A stretch of DNA of 64,000 nt from Streptomyces sp. DH24 (GCF_029813775.1 NZ_JARVKW010000003.1:1-64000); one strand, 5' to 3'. Counted from the first letter of the stretch, positions 35,235-44,453 are shown. The notes: a model not told the origin generated them from the sequence alone. Numbers and translations are program-made.

Positions 35235-37100
35235 CTAGAGCGCGAACTGCCCGGACGTCTGCTGGATTTTGACGATCACGAACTCTGCCGGGCGGACCGG
35301 TGCGAAGCCGACGAGGACGTTCACGATGCCGTTCTCGATGTCCTCGGCGGTCGTCGTGTCGCTGTCGCACTTGACGAAGTACGCCTCGCGCGGGGTGCCG
35401 CCCTTGAAGGCGCCCTGGCGGAAGAGGGTGTGCAGGTACGAGGAGGCGGCGAGCCGGATCTGCTGCCACAGGTTCTCGTCGTTCGGCTCGAACACCACCC
35501 ACTGCAGGCCGCGTTGCAGGCTCTCCTCGACGTGCAGCGCGAGGCGCCGTACCGGCACGTACTTCCACTCGCTCTCCAGCGCGTCCGAGCCCTCCAGCGT
35601 GCGCGCGCCCCACACGACCGGGCCGGTCACGGGGAAGCTGCGCAGGCAGTTGACGCCGAGCGGGTTGAGCAGTCCGGCCTCGCGGTCGGTGAGGTTGACC
35701 GTGAGGGAGTGCACGCCCGCGAGCCGCGCCTCGGTGCCGGCCGGTGCCTTCCACACGCCGCGCTCGGAGTCGGTGCGGGCGATGACGCCGGCGACCGCGC
35801 CGGACGGCGGGAAGGCGCGCAGCCGCCCGGTGAGCGGGTCGGTGAGCTGCAGGTGCGGGAAGTACAGGCCCGCGTGGTTGCCGCGCACGGCGTCGAAGGC
35901 GGCGAGCCCGGCGCGTGCGGTGTCGACGCTCACCCAGGTGCTGGGCGCGTCGACGAGCAGGAAGATCCGGCGCTCGACGCACAGCCGCTGGGCCGCCGAG
36001 ACGACGGTGACCATGTCCTCGGTCTTCTCGTACGCCGCGATTTCGGGCAGCACGAGCAGGTTGACGTCGGCGACGCCGCGCAGGGCCTGGATGCCGGTCT
36101 TGCCGGCCTCGCTGCCGATGAGGTCGCGCGGGCCGGGCGCCGCGCCGTCCTCGCCGCCCTCCAGCGGGAACACCGGCGGGTTGACGGACGCCTCCAGGCC
36201 GAGGTCGTTGGCGCACTCGCCGACGAAGCGGACGACGTCGTCGGGGTCGGTGGAGCCGGCGACCACCTGGATGCGGCGGCCGAAGGCGGTGACCTCGGCG
36301 CCGGCGAAGGCGTGCCTGCCGGGCGCGTCGGGCAGGGCGCGCAGCTTGCGTTCCAGGAGCAGCGCCAGCCCGGTCACGGAGGACGGGGCCTCTCCGTCGC
36401 AGTCGGGGTCGTAGAGGGTGAACTCCCGCTCCACGTCGCCGATCTTGACCGTGAGGTCGACGGCCAGGTCGGGCAGTTCGTGCCCGAACGGCTTGGAGAC
36501 GGTGCCGGACGGGTCGGGCCGGCCCTCGCCGACGGCCTCGACGCGGATCAGCCGGGAGCCCGCGTTGATCACGGTCTGCGCGTGGCGGCCGTGCGAGGGG
36601 TCCATGGACAGGCCGGTGAAGCTTTCGCGGGCCTCGCCCTTGGCGTCGTAGACGCGCAGGTTGAAGGTCTCGTCGGGGCAGGGCGTGTCGTAGTCGACGG
36701 CGACGCGCAGGCCGTTGCCCCACACGCCGGGCTCCTTGGCGTGCACCTCCAGGACGCGGCTCTCGCTGTGCCCCTCGGTGGACTCCAGGACGACGCAGGC
36801 GGCCTTGCCGCTGCCGGACCTGGCGACGCGGACGACGACGGCGACGGTGCCGCCGTTGCCGAAGAACTGGTGCACCGCGTAGCCGACGGCGCTCTGGGAG
36901 CTGAGTCCGCCGAAACGGCGCTCGAACTCCGTGAAGCTGGTGACGCGGACCGGTTCGTTCAGCGGGCCCCGGCGGGTGTGGCCGACGAAGGCGGTCACCG
37001 ACGTGGTGAGCGTCGAGATCGTTCGGGTGCTGCTGGGAAGCTCTTCGACGTAGACGCCGGGATACGTCGGCTTGGCGGCGCTCACTGGACTCATCGGCAT
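35235..37100 (-). CDS. Contractile sheath protein (Afp2/Pvc2 type)
   Basis: 621 aa from ATG 37100. N-terminus TYPGVYVEELPSSTRTISTL then VTAFVGHTRRGPLNEPVRVT is diagnostic of sheaths. The C-terminal domain has VVFEPNDENLWQQIRLAASS, FFRQ-like linkers, and VGFAPVRPAEFVIVKIQQTS, the region forming the inner sheath-tube contact and arm exchange. ATG 37100 and ATG 37094 both fit a GGAGG just upstream. A longer in-frame start at 37184 is rejected because the added residues are non-family. First gene of the eCIS transcript. Confidence 0.93.
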   Translation of the reverse strand: MPMSPVSAAKPTYPGVYVEELPSSTRTISTLTTSVTAFVGHTRRGPLNEPVRVTSFTEFERRFGGLSSQSAVGYAVHQFFGNGGTVAVVVRVARSGSGKAACVVLESTEGHSESRVLEVHAKEPGVWGNGLRVAVDYDTPCPDETFNLRVYDAKGEARESFTGLSMDPSHGRHAQTVINAGSRLIRVEAVGEGRPDPSGTVSKPFGHELPDLAVDLTVKIGDVEREFTLYDPDCDGEAPSSVTGLALLLERKLRALPDAPGRHAFAGAEVTAFGRRIQVVAGSTDPDDVVRFVGECANDLGLEASVNPPVFPLEGGEDGAAPGPRDLIGSEAGKTGIQALRGVADVNLLVLPEIAAYEKTEDMVTVVSAAQRLCVERRIFLLVDAPSTWVSVDTARAGLAAFDAVRGNHAGLYFPHLQLTDPLTGRLRAFPPSGAVAGVIARTDSERGVWKAPAGTEARLAGVHSLTVNLTDREAGLLNPLGVNCLRSFPVTGPVVWGARTLEGSDALESEWKYVPVRRLALHVEESLQRGLQWVVFEPNDENLWQQIRLAASSYLHTLFRQGAFKGGTPREAYFVKCDSDTTTAEDIENGIVNVLVGFAPVRPAEFVIVKIQQTSGQFAL

Positions 37101-37371
37101 TCCCCCTCCTATCCCTGTCGCGGGCACCGGACGACGGCACCAAGAGGACGGCGGAGGGAGAGGTTTCGGCAGCAACGCGAGCACGGCCCCGCGCCCATGG
37201 CGACGTCGGCCTCGCGCACCGCATCAGTTTTCCCCCGTCAACGCCCCGGGCGGTCAGCCGCGGGCCAAGCAACTCGGCTTGTGACTCCTGATGCTCAGGT
37301 GCTCAATCCACCTTCGTCCGTGGCAAGTTGCCGCAACAAGGCATCTTCCGGCCAGTCGGTATGGAGGTCCC
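37101..37371 (-). promoter_or_regulatory. Upstream region of the eCIS operon
   Basis: About 270 nt without a convincing gene. On the minus strand a TTGACG (37241-37236) could be a -35 box, though no good -10 follows, and a long leader would precede the sheath ATG. Local composition is less GC-rich near 37260-37340, as expected for a promoter zone. No clear operator palindrome is seen. Confidence 0.3.
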
Positions 37372-37563
37372 ATGAAGGCACGTTCGCGACATTCGCACAT
37401 CCCGCCCGCGCGCCCCGGACAGCCGGTCCACGACTTCTGCACAGCGCCGCGTCCGCGCACGTCGCAGTCGACGCCGCAACCACTCACAGGAGCGGCGCGC
37501 GCCCGCGCGCTCCTCCGCAGTCGCGCACATCCACCCCTGTCCGGTTTCACGAGGGTGACGTGA
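37372..37563 (+). CDS. Possible 63-aa ORF upstream of the MarR gene
   Basis: ATG 37372 follows a strong ribosome-binding sequence (ATGGAGGTCCC). The product is basic with many Pro, Arg and Ser residues (KARSRHSHIPPARPGQPVHD), no signal peptide or known motif. It runs divergently from the eCIS operon and ends 70 nt before the MarR start. Codon use is not convincing; it may be chance. Confidence 0.2.
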   Translation: MKARSRHSHIPPARPGQPVHDFCTAPRPRTSQSTPQPLTGAARARALLRSRAHPPLSGFTRVT

Positions 37564-37597
37564 TCACGGCGGCGCCGGCGCCGCCGAAACCTCTCCT

Positions 37598-37633
37598 TTG
37601 ACATAGGTATGTCTTCATACCTAAAGTTGGGGG
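37598..37633 (+). promoter_or_regulatory. Leaderless promoter and MarR-type operator
   Basis: TTGACA (37598-37603) and TAAAGT (37622-37627) are separated by 18 nt. The -10 ends 6 nt before the GTG at 37634, so the mRNA probably starts at the start codon. TAGGTATG and CATACCTA (37604-37623, loop TCTT) form a perfect 8-bp palindrome lying exactly between the two boxes, where binding would block RNA polymerase. Autoregulation by the following MarR protein is the simple reading. Confidence 0.7.
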
Positions 37634-38107
37634 GTGACCAGTTCCAGCGCGTCCGCCCAGGACATCGACCACGTGGCCGCCGAGCTCGTGGCATGCCTGC
37701 CCGCGCTGTGCCGCGCCCTCGACCGGCGCGTCGACCGGGAGTTCCCGCACCCGAAGCCGCCCGAGGCGCAGCTCGCGCTGCTGCGGCTGGTGCACACCCA
37801 GGACGGGGTCACCGTCCGGGAGGCGGCCGACGCGCTGCTGATGCGGCCGAACAACGTCAGCGCGCTGGTCACGCAGATGGTGGGCCTCGGGCTGTTGGAG
37901 CGCCGGCCGGACCCCGCCGACAAGCGGATCGCTCACCTGCATCCGACGGCTCTGGCCCGGCAGCGGGTCACCGAGGTCGACCGGCTGATGAGCGCCCACC
38001 TCACCGAGGTCCTGCGCGCCCTCACGGACGGGGAGCTGGACGCCCTCGGATCGGCCGTGGGCTCGCTGCACTCCGTGAACCGGCTGCTGCACGCGCGGAC
38101 CGACTGA
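37634..38107 (+). CDS. MarR-family regulator
   Basis: 157 aa. The winged helix is visible as EAQLALLRLVHTQDGVTVRE, ADALLMRPNNVSALVTQM (recognition helix) and LGLLERRPDPADKRIAHLHP (wing with the conserved D-x-R). Dimerisation helices flank it. GTG 37634 is leaderless. It precedes a DHA2-type drug exporter by 231 nt on the same strand, the common arrangement in which MarR represses a pump until a drug-like ligand binds. The palindrome over its own promoter is the likely site. Confidence 0.88.
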   Translation: MTSSSASAQDIDHVAAELVACLPALCRALDRRVDREFPHPKPPEAQLALLRLVHTQDGVTVREAADALLMRPNNVSALVTQMVGLGLLERRPDPADKRIAHLHPTALARQRVTEVDRLMSAHLTEVLRALTDGELDALGSAVGSLHSVNRLLHARTD

Positions 38108-38279
38108 CTCCTTTCCGCCCCTCCCTCTTGCCCTGCGGGCGCCGCCCGTCGTGGCTGAGCCCTGTCACGGGCCGGGCCGTCGTGGGCCGCACCCCGCCAC
38201 ACACGGCGTTGCCGCGCCGTGGGCCGCGCCGCGCCGTGGGCGTGCCGCGCCGTGGCCTCCTCGCCAACCTCGGGGCCCA

Positions 38280-38320
38280 AGAAGCCCAGAAGCTCAGAAG
38301 CTCAGAAGCCCAGAAGCCCA
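38280..38320 (+). repeat. 8-bp tandem repeat upstream of the MFS gene
   Basis: Five near-identical units (AGAAGCCC or AGAAGCTC) end about 19 nt before the MFS start codon chosen here. Upstream, a CGCCGTGG-type motif recurs three times (about 38,213-38,252). The repeats lie in the expected 5' leader of the exporter mRNA. Confidence 0.75.
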
Positions 38321-38338
38321 GAACAAGGACAAACCGTC

Positions 38339-39931
38339 TTGCCGTCTTCCACCACCGACCACGCCGTCCCCCTCACCCACACTCCCCCTCCGCGCGGTGA
38401 CGCCCGGCGCGGGGTGCGGGCCAATCCCTGGCTGACCCTGATCGCCGTGGCGTTCGGCCTGTTCATGGTCGGCCTCGACGGCTCCGTCGTCGCCATCGCC
38501 AACCCGGAGATCGGACGGGACCTCGGCGCGTCCACCGCCGACCTCCAGTGGGTCACCAACTCCTACCTGCTCGCCCTGGCCGCCGCGCTCATCCTCGGCG
38601 GCAAGCTGGGCGACCGCTTCGGCCGGCGCACCTTCTATCTGGTCGGCGTCGCCGGATTCACCGTCGCGTCCGTCGCGATCGGGCTCGCCGGCTCGATCGG
38701 GGGAGTCGTCGCCTTCCGCGCCGCGCAGGGCTTCTTCGGCGCGCTGCTCATGCCGAACACGCTGGCGCTGCTGCGCGCGGTGTTCCCGCCGAAGAAGTTC
38801 GGGATGGCGGTGGGCATCTGGGCGATGGTCTCCTCCGTCTCGACCGCCCTCGGCCCGATCGTCGGCGGCCTGCTCGTGGAGCACGTCACCTGGGAGTCCG
38901 TGTTCTACATCAACGCGCCCATCGGCGTCGCCGCGCTCGTCTTCGGCGCGCTGGTGCTGCCGCAGAGCCGGAACACCGCCGCCGCGGACGAGCGGTTCGA
39001 CATCCCCGGCGTCGTCCTCCTGGCGGCCGGTCTGCTCGCCGTGGTCTTCGGCGTGGTGAAGGGCGAGACCTGGGGCTGGGCCTCCCCCGGCACCCTCGGC
39101 ACCATCCTCGCGGGCGTCGCCGTCCTCGTCCTGTTCGGCCTGTACGAGAACCGGACGGCGCATCCGCTGCTGCCGATGCGGCTGTTCCGCAACCCGGCGC
39201 TGACCATCGGCACGGTCGTCGTCGCGCTGAACTTCTTCGTACTGCTCGGCGTGATCTTCTTCGTGATGCTGTACCTGCAGAACGTGCGAGGCTTCACGCC
39301 CGTCGAGGCCGGTGTGCGCACGCTGCCGCTGAGCCTGGCGTCCGTCGTCGCCTCCCCGCTGGGCGCGGCGCTGACCGACCGGTTCGGCGCCCGGCTCACG
39401 ATGCCGCTGGGCATGCTGTTCCAGGCCGCCGCGTCGTTCTGGATGCTGACCTGGGACGCGCACTCCTCCTACGGCGCGCTGTGGCCGCCGTTCGTGGCGC
39501 TCGGGCTCGGGGTCGGCATGGTGATGGCGGCGTCGTCGGAGGCCGTCGTCGGGAACGCGCCCGTGCGGGACGGCGGTGTGGCGGGCGGCCTGCAGGCCAC
39601 GGCGCTGCAGATCGGCGGCGCGCTCGGCACGTCGGTGCTGGTCTCCCTCATCAGCAGTCGCGTCGGCACCGGTCTCGCCGGCGAACTGACCGACGCCGGG
39701 GTCCCGGTCGCGGCGGCGCACGGCCTGTCCGAGGCGAAGGACGCGGTGGCGATGGGCGTGGCCCCGGTCTCCGGGGAGATGCCGGCCGGGCTGCGGTCGG
39801 CCGTGCTGGAGGGCAGCCACGCGGCGTTCATGTCAGGGGTGCACACGGCGGTGCTGGTCACGGGCGTCCTGACGGTGCTGGGCGCGGTGGTCGCGGCGGT
39901 GGGCGTACGGCGCGCCGCTGCCGCCGAGTAG
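38339..39931 (+). CDS. MFS multidrug exporter, DHA2 (EmrB/QacA) type
   Basis: 530 aa with about 14 hydrophobic segments. Motifs include LDGSVVAIANPEIGRDLGAS in TM1 and GKLGDRFGRRTF (motif A) after TM2. Typical DHA2 sequence also appears at VEHVTWESVFYINAPIGVAA and ALQIGGALGTSVLVSLISS. It should expel drugs or toxic metabolites using proton motive force. The start is uncertain: TTG 38339 has AAGGAC 9 nt upstream; GTG 38414, just before TM1, is an alternative; in-frame ATGs further up run through repeats. Probably controlled by the upstream MarR protein. A strong hairpin follows directly. Confidence 0.88.
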   Translation: MPSSTTDHAVPLTHTPPPRGDARRGVRANPWLTLIAVAFGLFMVGLDGSVVAIANPEIGRDLGASTADLQWVTNSYLLALAAALILGGKLGDRFGRRTFYLVGVAGFTVASVAIGLAGSIGGVVAFRAAQGFFGALLMPNTLALLRAVFPPKKFGMAVGIWAMVSSVSTALGPIVGGLLVEHVTWESVFYINAPIGVAALVFGALVLPQSRNTAAADERFDIPGVVLLAAGLLAVVFGVVKGETWGWASPGTLGTILAGVAVLVLFGLYENRTAHPLLPMRLFRNPALTIGTVVVALNFFVLLGVIFFVMLYLQNVRGFTPVEAGVRTLPLSLASVVASPLGAALTDRFGARLTMPLGMLFQAAASFWMLTWDAHSSYGALWPPFVALGLGVGMVMAASSEAVVGNAPVRDGGVAGGLQATALQIGGALGTSVLVSLISSRVGTGLAGELTDAGVPVAAAHGLSEAKDAVAMGVAPVSGEMPAGLRSAVLEGSHAAFMSGVHTAVLVTGVLTVLGAVVAAVGVRRAAAAE

Positions 39932-39934
39932 CGG

Positions 39935-39978
39935 GCGGGCGGCGCGGTCCGTCCACGGGGGCGTGCCGCGCCGCCCGC
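39935..39978. terminator. Bidirectional terminator, 13-bp stem
   Basis: Arms 39935-39947 and 39966-39978 are perfect complements around an 18-nt loop, between the convergent MFS and response-regulator genes. Confidence 0.75.
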
Positions 39979-39982
39979 GGTC

Positions 39983-40729
39983 TCAGGCGCGGGCCACGCC
40001 GTCCGGACGCGCCGCCGCGCCCTCCGGCTCGCGCAGGCGGTAGCGGCGTTCCGGCCGGCCCGCCACCCCGTAGCGGAGGGTCACGTCGGCCGTGCCGGTG
40101 GTGTGGAAGTGCTCCAGATAGCGGCGGGCGCTGACGCGGGAGACACCGGTCAGGGCCGCGCACTCGCTGGCGGACAGGGTGCCGTCGGCGTCGCGCAGGG
40201 CGCGTTCGACGAGTTCGGCGGTCTCCACGCTCATGCCCTTGGGCAGGGTCATGACGCCGGGCGAGGGGGCGGCGGTGCCCGCGAGCACCCGGTCCACGTC
40301 GGCCTGGCTGCGGACCACGGTGTCGAGCAGCCGGCAGCGCCGGGCGGCGTACCGCTCCAGGCGGGCGCGCAGGTCGTCGGACTGGAACGGCTTGAGGAGG
40401 TAGTCGACGACGCCCTGCCGCACGGCACCGCGCACCGTGTCCGCCTCGCGGGCCGCGCTGATGACCATGACGTCGCAGTCGTGCCCGGCGGCGCGCAGCC
40501 GCGGGATGACGTCGAGGCCGAAGACGTCCGGCAGGTACAGGTCCAGCAGGACCAGGTCGGGGCGCAGGGCGTCGACGGCGGCGACGGCCTGTTCGCCGGT
40601 GCCGGCGACGCCGGCGACCCGGAAGGACGGGACGCGTTCGACGAAGGCGCGGTGGACGCGGGCCACCATGAAGTCGTCGTCGACCACGAGCACGTCGATC
40701 GCCTCGGCCGTTCCCGGCGCGCTGTTCAT
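39983..40729 (-). CDS. CitB/DcuR-type response regulator
   Basis: 248 aa. The receiver domain has the acidic pocket VLVVDDDFMVARVHRAFVE, the phosphorylation site region LVLLDLYLPDVFGLDVI (the Asp in LLDLY), and the conserved Lys in DYLLKPF. The C-terminal output domain carries LSASECAALTGVSRVSARRY, an HTH of the CitB family. Its gene start overlaps the stop of the kinase remnant (ATGA), the original operon order. It faces the tctCBA operon, the usual target of such systems sensing di- or tricarboxylates. With the kinase destroyed, phosphorylation must come from elsewhere or not at all. Confidence 0.88.
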   Translation of the reverse strand: MNSAPGTAEAIDVLVVDDDFMVARVHRAFVERVPSFRVAGVAGTGEQAVAAVDALRPDLVLLDLYLPDVFGLDVIPRLRAAGHDCDVMVISAAREADTVRGAVRQGVVDYLLKPFQSDDLRARLERYAARRCRLLDTVVRSQADVDRVLAGTAAPSPGVMTLPKGMSVETAELVERALRDADGTLSASECAALTGVSRVSARRYLEHFHTTGTADVTLRYGVAGRPERRYRLREPEGAAARPDGVARA

Positions 40730-41085
40730 CGTGAAGCTCCTTCCGCCACCGCGTCGGTGAGGTGGCTGACGGTCATGCGTGCGGTGAACATGGCCCCGTC
40801 GGGGGTGTTGGTCACCGACATCTCACCGCCGTGACGTTCGCAGACCAGGCGGGTGAGCGCCAGACCGGACTGTGTCTGCGTGGAGTTCACCAGCGGCGCC
40901 AGTGCCTCGCGCGGCGCGGGCCGCACCAGTTGGCCGCGGATCAGCGGGTTGGCAGCCAGTTGCTCGGCCAGCGCGGTCACCCGGCGGCCCTCGACTGGGC
41001 GGAAGGCCGCCTCCGACCGGGCGAGCGAGACCCCGGCGACCGCCGGCAGCACCACCACGACGACGGCGAGCCGGAGCACCAGCAT
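40726..41085 (-). pseudogene. Sensor histidine kinase with large internal deletion
   Basis: Reading from ATG 41085, about 119 residues remain. They begin as a CitA/DcuS-type kinase: LRLAVVVVVLPAVAGVSLA is the first membrane helix, followed by VTALAEQLAANPLIRGQLV and PLVNSTQTQSG. They then jump directly to LALTRLVCERHGGEMSVTN, the last ATP-lid block of the HATPase domain. Everything between (rest of the sensor, second membrane helix, PAS, phospho-acceptor His, most of the ATP site) is missing. Such kinases are normally about 540 aa, so roughly 1.2 kb is lost, in frame. The junction lies within a short SGLA-like sequence, suggesting recombination. The upstream start is unclear and may also be damaged. 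Confidence 0.8.
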
Positions 41086-41139
41086 CTCGCCCGCGAGGGT
41101 CTGGCACGGAAGGCGGCGACCACGGTGTACCCGATCTCT

Positions 41140-41235
41140 TCCTGCCGACACTCCGGCTCTCCTTGCCGGCACTCCGGCTCTCCCTGTCGGCACTCCCGTT
41201 GGGACGGCACTCCCGTCGGGACGGCTCTCCGGCGG
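41140..41235. repeat. Degenerate 20-22-bp tandem repeat
   Basis: Four imperfect units of the type TGCCGGCACTCCGGCTCTCC run upstream of the kinase remnant. On the minus strand they translate to degenerate short repeats, but no gene can be supported. The 41,086-41,429 gap otherwise holds the tctC promoter region. Confidence 0.55.
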
Positions 41236-41327
41236 GGAGCGGCTGTGTGCCGGGGCCGCCCATGATGGCCCCGACCTGCGCCGAAGGAAGGGGATGCGGC
41301 GCCCGCACGCCGTGACCGCAAAGACCA

Positions 41328-41343
41328 CAACCTCCGTTGGTTG
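41328..41343. promoter_or_regulatory. Inverted repeat before tctC
   Basis: CAACC and GGTTG arms with a 6-nt spacer lie 87 nt before the tctC start. A candidate site for the divergent response regulator; arms are short, so evidence is weak. Confidence 0.3.
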
Positions 41344-41429
41344 CGCAAGAGAGACAGACGGCGCCCGCGCGGGCACCATGTGGCCCACCTCACCCCCGTA
41401 CCCGCAACGACCGACAGGTGGTGGCACTC

Positions 41430-42413
41430 GTGCGCCTGCGCACCCCCCTCGCCCTGTTCGGGGCCGCCGTGCTCGTGCTCGCCGGGCCGCCGCTGCTGAC
41501 CACCGGCAGCGGCGCCGAGACCGGCACGCAGATCCCGGGCCTGCGCTTCATGGTTCCCAACACGCCCGGTGGCGGCTACGACATCACGGCCCGCACGGCC
41601 GCGAAGAACGCCGAGGACGCCGGGCTCACCCACAACGTGGAGGTGTTCAACCTGCCCGGCGCCGGCGGCACCGTCGGCCTGAGCCGGCTGGTGAGCGAGC
41701 ACGGCAACGGCAGGCTCGCCATGTCGATGGGCCTCGGCGTCGTCGGCGCCGTCCACTCCAACCACGCGCCGCGCACCCTCGCCGACGCCACCCCGATCGC
41801 CCGCCTCACCGAGGAGCAGGACGTGGTGGTCGTCGCCAAGGACTCCCCGTACAAGACGATCGACGATCTGATCGGGGCCTGGAAGGACGATCCCGGCAAG
41901 CTCCCCGTGGGCGGCGGGTCCTCGCCGGGCGGGCCCGACCATCTCGCGCCGATGCTGATGGCGCGGGCCGCCGGGATCTCCCCGAAGCAGGTCAACTACG
42001 TGCCCTTCGACGGCGGCGGCGAGCTCCTGGCCTCCATCCTCGGCAACAAGGTCGCCTTCGGGGTGTCCGGCGTGGGCGAGTACCTCGACCAGATCAAGGC
42101 GGGCGAGCTGCGGCTGCTCGCGGTGACCGGCCCGGAGCGGGTCGACGGACTCGACGCGCCCACACTGCGCGAGGCGGGTTACGACGTGAACTTCACCAAC
42201 TGGCGCGGCGTCGTCGCCCCGCCGGGCCTGTCCGACGCCGAACGCACCAAGCTGATCCGGCTGTTCGAGGAGCTGCACGACTCCCCCGAGTGGCAGAAGT
42301 CCCTCCGGCAGAACGGCTGGGACGACGCGTTCCTCACCGGCGGGAAGTTCGGCGCGTTCCTGGACGCCCAGGACAAGCGCGTGGTGTCGGTGCTGAAGGA
42401 GCTGGGACTGTGA
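41430..42413 (+). CDS. tctC: Tricarboxylate-binding protein TctC
   Basis: 327 aa. A signal peptide (RTPLALFGAAVLVLAGPPLL) precedes a TctC/Bug-type periplasmic-binding fold: LRFMVPNTPGGGYDITARTA, NLPGAGGTVGLSRLVSE, VNYVPFDGGGELLASILGNK and VNFTNWRGVVAPPGLSDAE. It captures citrate-like or other carboxylic acids outside the membrane for TctAB. No lipobox Cys was seen, unusual for a Gram-positive binding protein, so it may remain anchored by its N-terminus. GTG 41430 has AGGTGG 7 nt upstream; earlier in-frame GTGs overlap that site. Its stop overlaps tctB (GTGA). Confidence 0.85.
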   Translation: MRLRTPLALFGAAVLVLAGPPLLTTGSGAETGTQIPGLRFMVPNTPGGGYDITARTAAKNAEDAGLTHNVEVFNLPGAGGTVGLSRLVSEHGNGRLAMSMGLGVVGAVHSNHAPRTLADATPIARLTEEQDVVVVAKDSPYKTIDDLIGAWKDDPGKLPVGGGSSPGGPDHLAPMLMARAAGISPKQVNYVPFDGGGELLASILGNKVAFGVSGVGEYLDQIKAGELRLLAVTGPERVDGLDAPTLREAGYDVNFTNWRGVVAPPGLSDAERTKLIRLFEELHDSPEWQKSLRQNGWDDAFLTGGKFGAFLDAQDKRVVSVLKELGL

Positions 42414-42946
42414 CCACGCGCACGGATCTGCCCCCGGCCGGGACGGACGCCCGGCGCTCGTGGCTGCGCGGCAACTCCGAACTCGGCGTCTGTGCCCTGC
42501 TGCTGGCCCTCGGCGTGCTCGTCCTGACCGACGCGCTCACGATGGACGTCGACATCACCCAGCGCGGCCCCGTCGGCCCCAGGACCGTCCCGGTCGTCGT
42601 CGGCGTCGCGCTGCTGGTGGTCGCCGCCCTGCTCGCCGTCGACGTGCTGCGCGGCGGTCGCGGCCGGGCGGAGACCGGCGAGGACGTCGACCTGTCCGAA
42701 CCGGCCGACTGGCGCACGGTCCTGCTGCTCGCCGGGATCTTCCTCGGCACGGCCGTCCTCATCGACCCCCTCGGCTTCCCCGTGGCGGGCGCGCTGCTGT
42801 TCTGGGGCGCCGCCTACGCGCTCGGCTCGCGCCGCACCGACCGCGATCCGCTCATCGCCGCGGTGCTGTCCCTCGTCACCTACGCCGTCTTCAACAACCT
42901 GCTCGGCGTGCCGCTGCCCGGCGGGCCCCTGATGGGAGTGCTGTGA
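42410..42946 (+). CDS. tctB: Small membrane subunit TctB
   Basis: 178 aa with four hydrophobic segments: [56 protein letters not shown] and [18 protein letters not shown]. This is the usual TctB layout. It supports the large TctA channel. GTG 42410 overlaps the tctC stop and has GGAG 9 nt upstream. The central loop ([19 protein letters not shown]) is hydrophilic. Confidence 0.85.
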   Translation: MTTRTDLPPAGTDARRSWLRGNSELGVCALLLALGVLVLTDALTMDVDITQRGPVGPRTVPVVVGVALLVVAALLAVDVLRGGRGRAETGEDVDLSEPADWRTVLLLAGIFLGTAVLIDPLGFPVAGALLFWGAAYALGSRRTDRDPLIAAVLSLVTYAVFNNLLGVPLPGGPLMGVL

Positions 42947-42947
42947 C

Positions 42948-44435
42948 ATGAACGCCCTCAACTCCCTGCTGGACGGCTTCGGTACGGCACTCACGCCGGT
43001 CAACCTGCTGTGGGCCGTCATCGGCGTGCTGCTCGGCACGGCGATCGGTGTCCTGCCCGGCATCGGCCCCGCCATGGCGGTCGCGCTGCTGCTGCCGGTG
43101 ACGTACGGGCTGGAACCCGTCGGCGCGTTCATCATGTTCGCGGGCATCTACTACGGCGCCATGTTCGGCGGCTCGACGACCTCCATCCTGCTCAACACGC
43201 CCGGCGAGAGCGCGGCCGTCGTCGCGGCGATGGAGGGCAACCCGATGGCCAGGTCGGGGCGCGGCGCGCAGGCCCTCGCCGCCGCCGCGATCGGGCACTT
43301 CACGGGCGGTCTGGTCGGCACGGTCCTGCTGGTGGCGCTGGCGCCGACGGTCGCCGAGCTGGCGGTGGACATCGGCGCGCCCGACTACTTCGCCATCATG
43401 GTCCTGGCGTTCATCGCGGTGACGTCCGTGCTGGGCTCCTCGCGGATCCGGGGCCTGGCGTCCCTGCTGATCGGGCTCACGCTGGGCCTGGTGGGCCTGG
43501 ACCAGATGACCGGGCAGCAGCGGCTGACGTTCGGCTCGCTGCAACTGGCCGACGGCATCGACGTGGTGATCGTCGCGGTGGGTCTGTTCGCGATCGGCGA
43601 GGCTCTGTGGGTGGCCGCGCATCTGCGCCGCCGGCCGCCCGAGGCGATCCCGGTGGGCCGGCCGTGGCTGGGCCGCGACGACGTGCGGCGGACGTGGACG
43701 TCGTGGCTGCGCGGCCCGTTCATCGGCTTTCCGTTCGGCGCGATCCCGGCGGGCGGCGCGGAGATCCCCACTTTCCTGTCGTACGTGACGGAGAAGCGGC
43801 TGTCGAAGCACCAGGACGAGTGGGGCAAGGGCGCGATCGAGGGCGTCGCCGGACCGGAGTCGGCGGCGTCGGCCTCGGCGGCGGGCACGCTGGTGTCCAT
43901 GCTGACGCTCGGTCTGCCGACCACGGCGGTGGCCGCGGTGATGCTGGCCGCGTTCCAGCAGTACGGCATCCAGCCCGGCCCCCTGCTGTTCGAGCGGGAA
44001 CCGGACCTGGTGTGGGGCCTGATCGCGTCCCTGTTCGTCGGCATGGTGCTGCTGCTCGCGCTGAACCTGCCGCTGGCACCGCTGTGGGCGAAGCTGCTGC
44101 GCGTCCCGCGGCCGTACCTGTACGCGGGCATCCTGTTCTTCGCGGCGGTCGGCGCGTACGCGGTCGGCGGCGAGGTCGTGGACCTGGTGATCCTGCTCGT
44201 GATCGGCCTGGTGGGCTTCGGGATGCGGCGCTACGGCCTGCCCATCCTGCCCGCCGTCATCGGCGTCATCCTGGGCCCGGGCGCCGAGCAGCAGCTGCGG
44301 CGGGCGCTGCAGATCAGCGACGGCAGTGTGACGGGCCTGGTGAACACGCCGTTCGCGGTGACCGTGTACGCGGTGATCGTGCTGCTGCTGGCGTGGCCGC
44401 TGCTGAGGCGGCTGACGGCCGGGGTCCGGCGTTGA
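42948..44435 (+). CDS. tctA: Large membrane subunit TctA
   Basis: 495 aa, 10-12 membrane helices. Family signatures: [40 protein letters not shown] followed by TPGESAAVV, and in the second half [40 protein letters not shown] and [17 protein letters not shown]. The duplicated Gly/Pro-rich segments form the transport pathway. ATG 42948 is one base after the tctB stop. A long hairpin terminator follows. Confidence 0.92.
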   Translation: MNALNSLLDGFGTALTPVNLLWAVIGVLLGTAIGVLPGIGPAMAVALLLPVTYGLEPVGAFIMFAGIYYGAMFGGSTTSILLNTPGESAAVVAAMEGNPMARSGRGAQALAAAAIGHFTGGLVGTVLLVALAPTVAELAVDIGAPDYFAIMVLAFIAVTSVLGSSRIRGLASLLIGLTLGLVGLDQMTGQQRLTFGSLQLADGIDVVIVAVGLFAIGEALWVAAHLRRRPPEAIPVGRPWLGRDDVRRTWTSWLRGPFIGFPFGAIPAGGAEIPTFLSYVTEKRLSKHQDEWGKGAIEGVAGPESAASASAAGTLVSMLTLGLPTTAVAAVMLAAFQQYGIQPGPLLFEREPDLVWGLIASLFVGMVLLLALNLPLAPLWAKLLRVPRPYLYAGILFFAAVGAYAVGGEVVDLVILLVIGLVGFGMRRYGLPILPAVIGVILGPGAEQQLRRALQISDGSVTGLVNTPFAVTVYAVIVLLLAWPLLRRLTAGVRR

Positions 44436-44453
44436 GCGGCATCGGACGACCGT

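Noticed and set aside
35235..37184. Longer sheath start at 37,184
   Set aside because: The extra residues (Pro/Arg-rich) are unlike any sheath, and a strong ribosome-binding site lies just before 37,100.
37254..37694. Minus-strand frames in the eCIS upstream region
   Set aside because: Arg/Cys-rich translations with no motif or convincing start.
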